Assembly (NCBI GenBank): GCA_010692645.1
Contig: JAAHGS010000007.1
Location: forward strand, 1 to 57,417
DNA length: 57,417 bases
Direction of reading: 5' to 3'
Source: Symploca sp. SIO2E9
Lineage (GTDB): Bacteria > Cyanobacteriota > Cyanobacteriia > Cyanobacteriales > Coleofasciculaceae
Part shown: one piece after another, positions 1 through 8,804 of the stretch
How positions within the stretch are numbered: the first letter of the stretch is position 1
How the letters are laid out: each line of letters starts with the position of its first letter
The notes under the pieces: generated by a model
Databases searched by the model: none
Told to the model about the DNA's origin: nothing
The model's input: only the letters and a program-made list of their open reading frames with translations
Translations under genes and position numbers: made by a program

Positions 1-110
1 TGACACTTGAGCAGTTTTGCCTTCTGCGCTGGCATCTCAGGGTGCTTACCCATTCTTGAACTCCAGTAATGTAGCTTATCAATTTCTGTAATAGTTAATT
101 GAGCAGCCAT
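1..110 (-). CDS. Partial hypothetical protein (N-terminal 36 residues)
   Basis: On the minus strand an ATG at 110-108 opens a frame that stays open to the left edge and encodes 36 residues starting MAAQLTITEIDKLHYWSS. An AGGT ribosome-binding-like motif lies about 8 nt upstream of the ATG. The peptide is not recognised and the rest of the gene lies outside the window. It is divergent from the ABC-class ATPase starting at 296. The main reasons to believe it are the open frame to the edge, the plausible ribosome site and the ordinary amino-acid composition. Confidence 0.45.
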   Translation of the reverse strand, partial: MAAQLTITEIDKLHYWSSRMGKHPEMPAQKAKLLKC

Positions 111-295
111 AGTGAACCTCGCTGTTGGAGTCTGCTGAAGGAGAGTTGCTTTGCTCCTGTTTAAATTGTAAATCCTATAATTTGGGATTGAGAAAGCCTA
201 ATTTAGAAGCCAATTTGACCAAGGATCTAGGTTAAGCCATCCAAGTGCAGTAAAAATCGAGCAAAATAATATAACTCTTAACCCTGTCACGAACT

Positions 296-1999
296 ATGAA
301 CAATCAAGATAATTTACGTCAGCGACTACTGCAATTAGACGATAGCAGTTATAGAGCTTACAAAGATATCAAAGGAAACTATAAGTTTCCCGATTTTACC
401 CTGATTATTGACCGAGTTCAGGGAGACCCCTTTGCTAGTCCCAGTCAGATACGAGTGCAGCTACCGCACGTAGTCGCCAATTTCCCCAGTAACCTCTATC
501 AAACCCGCAGTCGAGAAATCGCTTTGGCAGATTATTTAACTCGTCAGCTTGATCATGCAGCCATGGAGGTGAGTAGTCGGCGGGGTACTGGCAATAGTGG
601 TTTGATTGCAATTACTCAAATTGGACAATCTGTACTAGAGCGCACTTCAATCTTGATTAAGGATGAATTTGTTGAAGCGCGTTTGGTGGTTGGATTACCT
701 GCTCGCGGGCGTCGCATCTCTGGTTATCAGGCGGCTGAGATGCTATGTGAAGATATCCCAAAACTTGTTGACAAAGCCCTCAAATATCAATCTCTCAATC
801 ACAAACAAATACAGTGGCAGGTGGAAACCATCGAAGATGCCGATTGGCTACGCCAACAATTAGCCCAACGAGGTTTAGTTGCTTTTATTGCCAATGGCTC
901 GATTCTACCTCGACGCAGCGGTGTTGATGATCGACCTTTAGTTGAGGAAGCTGTTGCTTTCCAATCTCCAACCCAATTGCAAGTTGAATTCAATTGTCCC
1001 AACCGGGGATTAATTAAGGGCATGGGTATTCCTGTTGGCGTTAGTTTAATTGTCGGTGGTGGTTATCACGGCAAATCGACTTTACTCAGGGCGATTGAGG
1101 TAGGCGTTTACAATCATATTCCTGGAGATGGGCGTGAATTAGTGGTAACTAATCCTGCTGCTTTCAAAATTAGAGCTGAGGATGGGCGCAGTATTGCTGG
1201 TGTTGATATTTCCCCTTTCATTAATCAGTTACCTCAAGGCCGCTCTACAACTAATTTCTCTACACCTAATGCTAGTGGTAGTACCTCGCAAGCAGCAAAT
1301 ATTATTGAAGCACTCGAAGCTGATGCCCAGTTATTGTTAGTGGATGAAGACACTGCTGCTACTAATTTTATGATTCGCGATCGCCGTATGCAGCAGTTGA
1401 TTGCTAAGGATAAAGAACCAATTACACCGTTTATCGATAAGGTAAGGCAATTATATACAGATTACGGTGTCTCAACTATCTTAGTAATGGGAGGCAGTGG
1501 CGATTATTTTGATGTGGCAGATAATGTAATTGCCATGGAAAATTTCCAGCCTAAAGACTTAACTGAGAAAGCCCAGGAAATTGCACAACAATATCGGATT
1601 GAACGCACTCCCGAAGGCGGCAAACATTTTGGCAGTATTACACCCCGTGTGCCTTTGGCAGAAAGTATTGATCCCAGTCGTGGTAAGCGAGATGTGAAGT
1701 TGAAAGTCCGAAATGTGGATCAAGTGGTATTTGGCAGTGAGGATATTGATTTGGGTGCTGTCGAGCAGATTGTAGAGGCAGGACAATTACGTGCGATCGC
1801 TTCTGCTATTGTTTATGCTAAGAATCAATATATCAATGAGCATAATACCATCCCAGAAATTTTAGAACGAGTGATGGGAGACCTTGAATTATTAGGTTTA
1901 GATATTCTGACTAGTTTTCCTGAAGGTAATTTAGTGAAATTCCGTCGCTTTGAGTTTGCGGCGGCTCTTAATCGTTTGCGGACTCTGAAAGTACGGTAA
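296..1999 (+). CDS. ABC-class predicted ATPase (COG3044/PF09818 type)
   Basis: A 567-residue protein of the family called predicted ATPase of the ABC class. A glycine-rich nucleotide-binding loop GGGYHGKST sits near residue 254, and a Walker B-like segment LLLVDEDTAATNF near residue 345. There are no transmembrane segments, so it is a soluble P-loop protein and not a transporter subunit. The cellular role of this family is not established; an RNA- or nucleic-acid-related job is only a guess. The length is usual for the family. The ATG at 296 follows an AT-rich upstream region without a strong ribosome site. The gene stands alone and its stop codon runs directly into a heptamer repeat array. 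Confidence 0.85.
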   Translation: MNNQDNLRQRLLQLDDSSYRAYKDIKGNYKFPDFTLIIDRVQGDPFASPSQIRVQLPHVVANFPSNLYQTRSREIALADYLTRQLDHAAMEVSSRRGTGNSGLIAITQIGQSVLERTSILIKDEFVEARLVVGLPARGRRISGYQAAEMLCEDIPKLVDKALKYQSLNHKQIQWQVETIEDADWLRQQLAQRGLVAFIANGSILPRRSGVDDRPLVEEAVAFQSPTQLQVEFNCPNRGLIKGMGIPVGVSLIVGGGYHGKSTLLRAIEVGVYNHIPGDGRELVVTNPAAFKIRAEDGRSIAGVDISPFINQLPQGRSTTNFSTPNASGSTSQAANIIEALEADAQLLLVDEDTAATNFMIRDRRMQQLIAKDKEPITPFIDKVRQLYTDYGVSTILVMGGSGDYFDVADNVIAMENFQPKDLTEKAQEIAQQYRIERTPEGGKHFGSITPRVPLAESIDPSRGKRDVKLKVRNVDQVVFGSEDIDLGAVEQIVEAGQLRAIASAIVYAKNQYINEHNTIPEILERVMGDLELLGLDILTSFPEGNLVKFRRFEFAAALNRLRTLKVR

Positions 2000-2000
2000 T

Positions 2001-2036
2001 TAAGTAATAAGTAATAAGTAATAAGTAATAAGTAAT
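2001..2036. repeat. Heptanucleotide tandem repeat (TAAGTAA)n
   Basis: About five perfect copies of a 7-bp unit (TAAGTAA, or TTACTTA on the other strand) start one base after the TAA stop of the preceding ATPase gene. The same unit recurs at 26311-26340, 32169-32199 and 43415-43440. It belongs to the short tandemly repeated repetitive (STRR) sequences known from filamentous cyanobacteria. Confidence 0.9.
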
Positions 2037-2065
2037 ATTTTTGTTTGTTATCACTTATTACTCAT

Positions 2066-3373
2066 TCATCGCCAAAGCTCCCGCCACCAACGAACTCCCC
2101 TCCCTTGAGGGAGATTAGCTTTCTGGCGTATTTCCTTAATATTCCATCGAGTTAACCTGGCTAAAGTCTGAACCTCTCTTTCCAATCTTTGATTTAAAGA
2201 GCGCTTATATTCCCTACCAGCAGGACAATTCATCTGCCCTTGATAGGGATGGCGTAATACATATCGACCCTGGAATAATTGACGATTTGAAGTTTCTTGG
2301 AACATCAAATCTTCTGGGAACTGATCACGGCTATAACGAACATGAAAACGGGTAATAAAAACATTATTGCCTCTTGACGGATTTAACCAAAAAACACCAG
2401 CCTGACGCAGCTCTTCTGGATTCAGTGGTTGGGCAGAGCAAGGGTCACAACTACCCATATCCCAGGCATATTCGAGAAAGGCAACCTTCTTGTTTTCACG
2501 CTCATAGGAGGTTTGGAACATTGCCTTGTAGAAATCCTCAAACTCATTTTTAATAAATACTGGCAACTCAGTATCTGAAGGAATCTTCACCGTGCGGTAA
2601 TTAGTAATCTCCCCTTGACCTTGGGGTGATAATAAATATACAAATAAGTCCTGCTCAGTTGTGGCATTGATCATGCCCAAACGAATTGGCAGCATGAATC
2701 TAGGAGATTCGTAAGCCATCTGAATTGGTCGCAAAAATTGGTAACCAGAGGCTTCAAATTCTTTGAGATTAACCTTGGCAACAAAGAATTTCATCTTTTG
2801 CCGAATGTAGGGCTTAAGTAGCTGATTTGCTCCCCTTGGAATCCGGTAGCCATTACCTCTAAGCCAAGTTTCTAAACCTTTAGATTCCCTGGCACTGAGA
2901 ACAACAATATCATATTCTCCTACAGTGAAGCGCTCCTCGACAGTAACACCCAAACTATCTGCGCTACCCCGAGTTTTGCCCTCAAAATCATTTGGTGCTG
3001 CTACAGATTCTAGTCGTAAACCGGATCTGTCTTGACAAGGGTCTGAGTCAAAATACTCCACCAGTCGAGGCGCACTAAAAGAATCAAGTCTTTCAATAAT
3101 CTGAGGTTCACCAACATTAACCTGTTCTTGTTCAAGCACTACAGGTACAGGGACAACTAAGGCAAAATCTTCGACATCACCTTGATAGTCATTTGCCATA
3201 GTTAACACAGTGCGATCGCCATCACGGGCAATTACTACCTGAGAAGCTTGATTATAAAGTTTAGTATCAGCTTTGGCAACATAGAAACCGCAAAATGCCC
3301 AAGCGATAGGGGTAAAGCTAATAACTGCTACAGCAGTCAGCACCAAAGTTATAAAAATACGCCATAATTTCAT
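2066..3373 (-). CDS. DUF2330 domain secreted/membrane-anchored protein
   Basis: A 435-residue protein with an N-terminal signal sequence: a hydrophobic stretch in residues 5-27 ending AWA, with predicted cleavage before FCGFYVAKADTKL. That post-signal motif and the following VVIARDGDRTVLTMANDYQG block are characteristic of DUF2330 proteins. Several cysteines (in CQDRSG and CDPCSAQ) would suit disulfides outside the cytoplasm. The ATG at 3373 has a good AAGGAG ribosome site. The gene lies 47 bp downstream of an RnfD/NqrB-like membrane protein on the same strand, so they are probably co-transcribed. The function of DUF2330 is unknown; the pairing suggests a periplasmic partner of that membrane protein. 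Confidence 0.85.
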   Translation of the reverse strand: MKLWRIFITLVLTAVAVISFTPIAWAFCGFYVAKADTKLYNQASQVVIARDGDRTVLTMANDYQGDVEDFALVVPVPVVLEQEQVNVGEPQIIERLDSFSAPRLVEYFDSDPCQDRSGLRLESVAAPNDFEGKTRGSADSLGVTVEERFTVGEYDIVVLSARESKGLETWLRGNGYRIPRGANQLLKPYIRQKMKFFVAKVNLKEFEASGYQFLRPIQMAYESPRFMLPIRLGMINATTEQDLFVYLLSPQGQGEITNYRTVKIPSDTELPVFIKNEFEDFYKAMFQTSYERENKKVAFLEYAWDMGSCDPCSAQPLNPEELRQAGVFWLNPSRGNNVFITRFHVRYSRDQFPEDLMFQETSNRQLFQGRYVLRHPYQGQMNCPAGREYKRSLNQRLEREVQTLARLTRWNIKEIRQKANLPQGRGVRWWRELWR

Positions 3374-3420
3374 CGTAATCTCCTTAAACTAGCTAAATTT
3401 CAGTTCCTGAACTATTTATT

Positions 3421-4311
3421 CTAATTAGCCTCAAGTGATACATTTTCGACAGAGTTTACAGTATGTTGATCAGCTTCTTCACTCCAAGAAAATCTAGGAG
3501 ATGACCAAATAAAATCTAACAATAAAGTCAAAGGAGCTAGAAGAAATAAAGCCCAAAAAACAGCTGTAGCAACGAAGAACTGATTGCGCAGGATAAAAGT
3601 TAATACGGCAATACACCCAGCCCAAATTAAACGACCATTTCTAGCATTAGGAATTGAGCGTGGATCTGTGAGCATAAATAGAGCAAACAATAACAATGAC
3701 CCACTCATCAATCGATGGCAAAAAACATCCCATGTCCAGCCTAGCCAAAAATTGCGCATTGCTTCTAAGAAAGCGTAGGCACCTAAAAAAGCAGCAGTTG
3801 TATCCCAGCGACCTACTCGTTTTAACACCATAGCGCCAGTGCCTGCAAACAACAATGCATACCAGCCACTATCCCCCCATTGCCCAGGGGAAACCCAAGC
3901 ATCATCTCTGAGCATGAGAACTAAAACTATACCGAAATTAGCAGGATTAAAAAAATGCTTATTACCAGCTTGAAATAGAAATTTGCTCAAAATCCCCAGG
4001 GAACCTGCCATGATCATTGTGGTGTAGTGATCAGCCCTCAGCAGTAGACACAAGCTCAAACCAGTAATTATTGCGCTCTTGAGGGAAGAAAATTTGAAGG
4101 TATTGACTAAGGAGGTAGGGGAAGAATTTTTGTACTTGAGCCTAGTCAGTGATATTGCTATCCACTGAGTCAGCATACAGGTTGCCAAAACTACTAGAAT
4201 TAACTCAGGTCTTAGTGTCCAGTCTCTTGTGCCGATGCCTAAGACTAGGAAGAGTGAGAGAAATAAAATTTGATAGTCTCGGGGATCTTGTCGCGGCATG
4301 TTCTTGGGCAT
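3421..4311 (-). CDS. RnfD/NqrB-like integral membrane protein
   Basis: A 296-residue very hydrophobic protein with about eight to nine predicted membrane helices. The segment NKHFFNPANFGIVL near residue 120 and LTDPRSIPNARNGR near residue 215 match the NQR2/RnfD/RnfE family, where such motifs surround the flavin-carrying region. In Rnf or Nqr complexes this subunit carries covalently bound FMN and takes part in electron transfer across the membrane. No other Rnf or Nqr subunit is visible here; the only neighbour is the DUF2330 gene downstream. It is therefore probably a stand-alone relative of the subunit, with unknown donor and acceptor. The start could be residue 1 or the MPRQDP methionine at residue 5. 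Confidence 0.75.
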   Translation of the reverse strand: MPKNMPRQDPRDYQILFLSLFLVLGIGTRDWTLRPELILVVLATCMLTQWIAISLTRLKYKNSSPTSLVNTFKFSSLKSAIITGLSLCLLLRADHYTTMIMAGSLGILSKFLFQAGNKHFFNPANFGIVLVLMLRDDAWVSPGQWGDSGWYALLFAGTGAMVLKRVGRWDTTAAFLGAYAFLEAMRNFWLGWTWDVFCHRLMSGSLLLFALFMLTDPRSIPNARNGRLIWAGCIAVLTFILRNQFFVATAVFWALFLLAPLTLLLDFIWSSPRFSWSEEADQHTVNSVENVSLEAN

Positions 4312-4382
4312 GCTATAGAAATTCTCATCTGTATTCGCGGCAGGAGACTCTCGCTTGAGCGCGACGAGACGTGCGACATAAA

Positions 4383-4403
4383 CGCCTGGGGAAACCCCAG
4401 GCG
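4383..4403. repeat. Palindromic GC-rich repeat unit
   Basis: A hairpin-forming sequence with arms CGCCTGGGG and CCCCAGGCG around an AAA loop lies in a GC-rich stretch (about 4340-4435) between the RnfD-like and hydrolase genes. The surrounding GC content is clearly above that of the flanking intergenic DNA. It looks like one of the dispersed palindromic repeats of cyanobacteria. Confidence 0.7.
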
Positions 4404-4542
4404 ACGCGCACTCGCCGAATGCCGCGCCTCCACATAGTTGTCAATTGAGAGATACCGAAACGCGAAAACACGGCGCAGTAGCGCTATACCTTTTCCCTAA
4501 AACCCTGGCGATTGTATCTCATCAATTTGAGAAACGCTAGAT

Positions 4543-5454
4543 TCAGAGATAATTAGCGATAATCTTACGGATGTTATCTTCAACTGTGTCCGGCTTCTCC
4601 ACCATTGCCATGTGTCCACAGCCAGGAATTTCAATCACGTTGTGCCCACAACCTTGAAATAGTTGGTGAAAACTAGCAAGATGGTGTACATACTTGGGCT
4701 CAATTACCTTATCATCACTACCAGCAAAGAAATAAACGGGCTGTTGGAGTTGGGAAACCACTTGAGGTAAGCGGTGAACTTCAGCTTCAGTGGTAGAATC
4801 AAGTAAAACTCTAAGCGCTGCTTCAGGATCTGCAGCAACAAAATCAATTAATCGCTGGCGTCCCCAACGACGTGCAATCGGGCGTGACACCTGCGCTCGC
4901 ACAAACAGCAATTCCAGCCAAGGGACGTAGCAAAGCCAACGTGGGCGCAGTTTCAGCAACTGCTCTCCAGCAGCCCGAAAGCGCTCGAATTCTTCTTTAA
5001 GGTAAATACCACCACCAGCATTGAGACAGATGACGCCTACAACTTGCTCAGGTAGCAAAGATGCACCCCAAAGAGCTATACTACCGCCTAGGGAGTGACC
5101 AATGACCCAAGCCTGATTGATTCCGAGTTTACGCACTAAAATTCCCAAGTCTTTGGCATAGGCAGCTAAAGTGTAGTGGTCTTGAGGTTGCTTAGCAGCA
5201 GTAGTATCTGGTATTTCGTCACTAAACTTTGAGAGTCTTCTCTGTCTTGGCTTGATTTGGGGCTGGGAATCACCAAATCCACGCAAGTCATAAATCAGGC
5301 ACTGATAATCTGCTGCCAATCTCTCAATCAGAGGTTGCCAATAGCTTCGGCTTAGAAGCCAGCCGTGAATGAAAACCAGCACAGGATGGGGTGATGAAGT
5401 GGGAGGCGTTAATTCGTAGGCGTGCTTAGCCCCCAGAATATCGATAATTGGCAT
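4543..5454 (-). CDS. Alpha/beta hydrolase
   Basis: A 303-residue alpha/beta-hydrolase fold protein. It has the oxyanion-hole segment FIHGWLL near residue 28, the YDLRGFGDS motif near residue 55, the nucleophile elbow GHSLGG with serine 122, a probable acid in GSDDKVI near residue 248, and the catalytic histidine in GCGHMAM near residue 285. The triad is complete, so an active esterase, lipase or related hydrolase is expected, but the substrate cannot be read. A charged insertion of about 25 residues (PRQRRLSKF to AKQPQ) follows the third strand and may form part of a cap. It is a single gene with no operon partner visible. Confidence 0.88.
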   Translation of the reverse strand: MPIIDILGAKHAYELTPPTSSPHPVLVFIHGWLLSRSYWQPLIERLAADYQCLIYDLRGFGDSQPQIKPRQRRLSKFSDEIPDTTAAKQPQDHYTLAAYAKDLGILVRKLGINQAWVIGHSLGGSIALWGASLLPEQVVGVICLNAGGGIYLKEEFERFRAAGEQLLKLRPRWLCYVPWLELLFVRAQVSRPIARRWGRQRLIDFVAADPEAALRVLLDSTTEAEVHRLPQVVSQLQQPVYFFAGSDDKVIEPKYVHHLASFHQLFQGCGHNVIEIPGCGHMAMVEKPDTVEDNIRKIIANYL

Positions 5455-5598
5455 AATTTGATCATACCTGATCAGGGGGACTGGGGTCTAGGGTCTGTTT
5501 GGTTACCTCACTGGTAGGTTGGGTCTCACTTCTCACTGTAGCCTACAATTGAGGTTAAATTTTGGGTGGGAAAACAAGTCCTAGCCATTACAAAACCT

Positions 5599-6324
5599 CT
5601 AACCTCGACGACCTAGTAATCTTAGCCGCACACTCTCGGCAATTTTTTGACCCAGATATTCAGGGATTAGGTTCTCATTGGGACCCAACAAGTAGAGAAT
5701 TAGTCTGGTTCGTCCGCGCCACACCAGCAAGTTGGCATTAACTACCAGTAAATCCTCTTGCCAGATAGCGTACATCACTTTGTAAAGTAAGCCAGGTTGG
5801 TTGTCTGCCTCAATCAACAGCGCCGGTAGATGGAAAACCGGATCGATGTGGAATTCTGTTTCTACCTCCTCCAAACCAGCGTTGAGATTAAATTCAACTG
5901 CCAGCATTTCTTCGACTTCAAAACGCCCTGTTAAAGTTTCCTGAAGGGCACGGCACACATTTTCTGCTATTTTTTGAGTCAGTACCCGATTACCGCGAGA
6001 AATAACTAGTTTAATAAATACCAGCATCGGTGGTCTGATTTGACCATGGAGACTGAGACTATGGATAGTCAGTCCATAAGCAGCCAGAACCCCAAAAATG
6101 TCACTGAGCAGGAAAGATTGGTTGCGGTAAGCAAAATGCAGGACACTTTTAGAGCCAGATGGCTTGATCTCGATCACTGCACATTTAGTTTTGTAAAGCT
6201 GGTAAGCAAGATTGAGATTTTGTAGTTGAATTTCACTACTGACAAACTGCTCATAAAAATCAGGAAACGCCCGGTTCAAGCGCTTCAGGACTTCTAGCTT
6301 AAATGATTTCCAAACAGCAGCCAT
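5599..6324 (-). CDS. Tandem ACT-domain protein (GlnD C-terminus-like)
   Basis: A 241-residue soluble protein with two ACT-like regulatory modules. The first is around residues 60-125 (SVLHFAYRNQSFLLSDIFGVLAA). The second is around residues 165-235 (ALLIEADNQPGLLYKVMYAI). The arrangement resembles the two C-terminal ACT domains of GlnD-type uridylyltransferases, but no nucleotidyltransferase or HD domain is present. Such stand-alone proteins usually sense small molecules such as amino acids; the ligand here is unknown. No partner gene is adjacent. The ATG at 6324 has no strong ribosome site. Confidence 0.72.
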   Translation of the reverse strand: MAAVWKSFKLEVLKRLNRAFPDFYEQFVSSEIQLQNLNLAYQLYKTKCAVIEIKPSGSKSVLHFAYRNQSFLLSDIFGVLAAYGLTIHSLSLHGQIRPPMLVFIKLVISRGNRVLTQKIAENVCRALQETLTGRFEVEEMLAVEFNLNAGLEEVETEFHIDPVFHLPALLIEADNQPGLLYKVMYAIWQEDLLVVNANLLVWRGRTRLILYLLGPNENLIPEYLGQKIAESVRLRLLGRRG

Positions 6325-6619
6325 TCTTAAGTTATGAGCAATCGCCTATGGTGCCTAACTCGACATAGAGGCTTCTGGCACGCAGATGGGAAAATAAATT
6401 TTAATCCTCGGCTGCGAACAAAAGCTCATGGGTAACTAATTTGTTATTATCGCCATAGTTCCTGTTCAGTTTAGGATGGGGAGATACACAATCACATTGT
6501 GTTATTATCGATTGCACAAAGTCCAATCTCTTTACCAGCAGCAAACCTCTTCCCATCGGGAGAGGAAGAATTGCCGGATATTGGGAATGGAGTTATGAAT
6601 ATGCCACAGCCGCACCTGC

Positions 6620-7141
6620 ATGGGTTTTTGGAAAAGCTTTTTTAGCAGTTCTGACACTGCCTCTACGCAGACGCAGTTTGAAGCGGATGCCATCGGAGCT
6701 GCAAGTTCTCGCACAGGCAGTAGTTCTCGTATATTTTTTAGTACGGATCGGGAAATTGACCTTTACGAATTAGAAGATCTCTGTGATGCTGTTGGTTGGT
6801 CGCGGCGTCCAATGCGCAAAGTCAAAAAAGCAATTGAACACAGCTTCCTTGTCGCTTCTATGTGGCAGCAGCGAGGCAATTCTAGTCGCTTAATTGGTTT
6901 TGCCCGCGCTACTTCTGATCATGCTTTTAATGCCACAATCTGGGATGTGGTAGTACACCCGGAGTTCCAGAGTAAGGGACTGGGTAAGGCACTGATGAGG
7001 TATGTGATCAAGCAACTGCGCAGCGACGATATAAGTAATATCACCTTATTTGCCGACCCTCAAGTAGTAAATTTTTATCGGAGAATGGGATTTATGAGTG
7101 ATCCAGAAGGAATCAAAGGCATGTTCTGGTACCCAGATTAA
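6620..7141 (+). CDS. GNAT-family N-acetyltransferase
   Basis: A 173-residue protein whose second half is a GNAT fold. The segment [20 protein letters not shown] (residues about 112-131) contains the acetyl-CoA pyrophosphate-binding motif QSKGLG. The C-terminal [10 protein letters not shown] is the usual motif B. The family is shared with plastids (chloroplast GNAT/NSI and serotonin N-acetyltransferase-like proteins); acceptor substrates there are protein N-termini, lysines or arylalkylamines. Which one applies here cannot be told. The first 40 residues are low-complexity Ser/Thr/Ala. Its TAA stop coincides with the target-site sequence of a miniature transposable element that starts at the next base. 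Confidence 0.85.
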   Translation: MGFWKSFFSSSDTASTQTQFEADAIGAASSRTGSSSRIFFSTDREIDLYELEDLCDAVGWSRRPMRKVKKAIEHSFLVASMWQQRGNSSRLIGFARATSDHAFNATIWDVVVHPEFQSKGLGKALMRYVIKQLRSDDISNITLFADPQVVNFYRRMGFMSDPEGIKGMFWYPD

Positions 7142-7312
7142 GGGACTTCCAAATAAAAAAATATCCCATCGACGGAGAGGGGGGGGATGGGGAGATGGGG
7201 AGATGGGGAGATGGGGGGATGGGGAGATGGGGAGATGGGGAGATGGCTCGGGGAGAAGATTCTTTAGGTCATATTTCCAAGTAAATTGGATAATTTATTT
7301 CTTGAAGTTCCC
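7142..7312. mobile_element. Miniature inverted-repeat element A, copy 1 (171 bp)
   Basis: The element starts GGGACTTCCAAATAAA and ends with the imperfect inverted complement TTTATTTCTTGAAGTTCCC, about 25 bp of terminal inverted repeat. It is flanked by TAA on both sides, a 3-bp target duplication of the T(N)A type used by some IS5-group elements. The left TAA is the stop codon of the GNAT gene. The interior carries an expanded array of GGGGAGAT-like units (about 7178-7245). A second copy lies at 8689-8804 and shares both ends; the two differ mainly in array length. Confidence 0.85.
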
Positions 7313-7356
7313 TAAGTTTGAACAATTACGCGGACTTTAAAGTCCTTGTGCACTCG

Positions 7357-7380
7357 TCCCACGCTTAAAAAGACGTGGGC
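7357..7380. other. Hairpin resembling a decayed IS200/IS605 end
   Basis: CCCACG and CGTGGG arms flank a 10-nt loop and are followed by GGGCTTTGCTTGATATTTTG. Very similar text (GGGGCTTTGCTCAAAATTTGG) follows the inverted repeat near 26030. These look like ends of tnpB-carrying elements without the gene. The hairpin lies about 70 bp upstream of tRNA-Pro. Confidence 0.4.
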
Positions 7381-7451
7381 TTTGCTTGATATTTTGTAAA
7401 AAACAAGTTAGAGTGGAATCTCTATTGTGAATTGATCTAATTTAGAGAAAA

Positions 7452-7525
7452 CGGGATGTAGCGCAGCTTGGTAGCGCGCCTGCTTTGGGAGCAGGATGTC
7501 GCAGGTTCAAATCCTGTCATCCCGA
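7452..7525 (+). tRNA. tRNA-Pro (anticodon UGG)
   Basis: A 74-nt cloverleaf. The acceptor arms CGGGATG and CATCCCG pair over 7 bp. The D arm is GCGC-AGCTTGGTA-GCGC. The anticodon stem CCTGC/GCAGG encloses TTTGGGA with anticodon TGG. The T arm is CAGG-TTCAAAT-CCTG. The discriminator base is A and CCA is not encoded. The TGG anticodon reads proline CCN codons. Confidence 0.96.
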
Positions 7526-7873
7526 TCGCTAATTGCTAGTCCTAGGAATTGGGCAATCTTTCTTGAGACTTGAGGAGTAGTTACCTATAGTGATGTCTCC
7601 GAAACTTCCTGTAATGAGATTCTGAGCTTCTAGCACCCGCGCCTGGTTTCTAGAATTTCCTTCGAGGTACTAAAGTTGGAACTATTCTAAGTTTCACAGG
7701 GTCTGGGAAATTACAATCTACAAGCAAGTACTCTCTTGAATTCCTTTTCACTCTAGCCTAATTTAAGCTTTCAATAGGTTTACCATAGGTTTTAGATATG
7801 TCTTAGATCGAGGTGAGAGCGGTATTCTAGTGTTTACAGGCTATTTCAAAGTTAAACGTCTGAGGTAATTTTG
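7526..7873. other. Intergenic region without a recognisable gene
   Basis: Between tRNA-Pro and the Tic22-like gene I see no coding frame, tandem repeat or strong hairpin. It presumably holds the promoter of the Tic22-like gene. A GAGGT ribosome site lies at 7862-7866. Confidence 0.5.
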
Positions 7874-8689
7874 ATGAAATCATTAGTTCGCTGGGGCGCA
7901 ACATTAGGTTTAGTCGGGAGTACTCTTGTTAGCTCCTTCTTGAGTTCAAATTTACGAGCATTGGCATTGACAGAGACAGAAGTTATAACCATGCTCCAGC
8001 CTGTACCTGTATTTACAGTTACTGATGGTAATGGCTCACCTCTAGTTGCCTCTGTACCCAAGCCAGGGCAAGAAGAAACCCAACAGGCAGTAGCAGGAGT
8101 GTTTATCTCGCCGCAGGATGCCCAAGCCTTTGTGGAACGCTTAAAGCAAGACAAACCTGATTTAGGTAATCAAGTTGTAGTGCAGGCTGTGTCTTTGAGC
8201 GATATATACCAACTCGATCAAAAGAATGAAAAACAATCAGCCAATGGTTCAGAGGCTCTCGATTTTGCCTTCGTACCAAGGCAGCAACAAGTACAGTTGG
8301 CACAGCAACTGCTGGTGAAAAATGGTCAGCCTCAGCAGCAATTTCAGGGTGTGCCACTATTCTATGCTAAGGGCGGCCCAGAAAAGGGATACTTAACCGT
8401 TAAACAGCAGGATGGTACACAAGTAATACCTTTCTTTTTTGATCAAGGGCAATTGGAGGCAATGGTGGAAAACTTCAAGAGACAAAATCCTAACATTGCT
8501 GACTCTGTTACTATGGAGGTTGTGCCTCTTGAAAACGTTATTGATACCTTGGAGACCAGCGATAACAAACAGCTCAATAACATCGTACTGGTTCCATCGC
8601 AGGAATCTATAAGCTTTATACAAAGTCTCCAAAATTCTTCTAGACAAGGTACTCCTCAAGTTCCTGCTACAAATACGCCCCAAAATTAG
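7874..8689 (+). CDS. Tic22-like family protein
   Basis: A 271-residue exported protein. A signal peptide covers about residues 1-34 (hydrophobic GATLGLVGSTLVSSFLSS, then LRALAL). Two Tic22-like segments follow: VPVFTVTDGNGSPLVAS with VFISPQDAQAFVERLK, and VPLFYAKGG with VIPFFFDQGQLEAMV. In chloroplasts Tic22 is an intermembrane-space protein of the import system. The cyanobacterial homologue is periplasmic and linked to outer-membrane biogenesis. The ATG at 7874 is preferred over the TTG one codon earlier because of GAGGT at 7862-7866. The TAG stop spans the left junction of miniature element A copy 2, so the last residue(s) and stop depend on that insertion. Confidence 0.85.
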   Translation: MKSLVRWGATLGLVGSTLVSSFLSSNLRALALTETEVITMLQPVPVFTVTDGNGSPLVASVPKPGQEETQQAVAGVFISPQDAQAFVERLKQDKPDLGNQVVVQAVSLSDIYQLDQKNEKQSANGSEALDFAFVPRQQQVQLAQQLLVKNGQPQQQFQGVPLFYAKGGPEKGYLTVKQQDGTQVIPFFFDQGQLEAMVENFKRQNPNIADSVTMEVVPLENVIDTLETSDNKQLNNIVLVPSQESISFIQSLQNSSRQGTPQVPATNTPQN

Positions 8690-8804
8690 GGACTTCCAAA
8701 TAAAAAAATATCCCATCGAGGAGAGGGGGGGATGGGGGGATGGGGAGAAGATTCTAATGGTGATATTTCCAAGTAAATTGGATAATTTATTTCTTGGAGT
8801 TCCC
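8689..8804. mobile_element. Miniature inverted-repeat element A, copy 2 (116 bp)
   Basis: It has the same ends as copy 1 at 7142-7312: GGGACTTCCAAATAAA at the left and ATTTCTTGGAGTTCCC at the right. It is flanked by TTA at 8686-8688 and TTA at 8805-8807, a 3-bp target duplication. The GGGGAGAT-type array inside is short, which accounts for most of the 55-bp size difference. The TAG stop of the Tic22-like gene is made of TA from the duplication and the first G of the element. Confidence 0.85.

Noticed and set aside
7178-7245. A CRISPR array
   Set aside because: The G-rich units are contiguous 7-8 bp repeats without unique spacers; no cas gene is present. The same applies to the TTACTTA and CCATGAA arrays.
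7098-7340. An 80-residue plus-strand frame across miniature element A
   Set aside because: It is made of GDGEMGRW-type residues coded by the G-rich array, overlaps the GNAT gene end and has no ribosome site.
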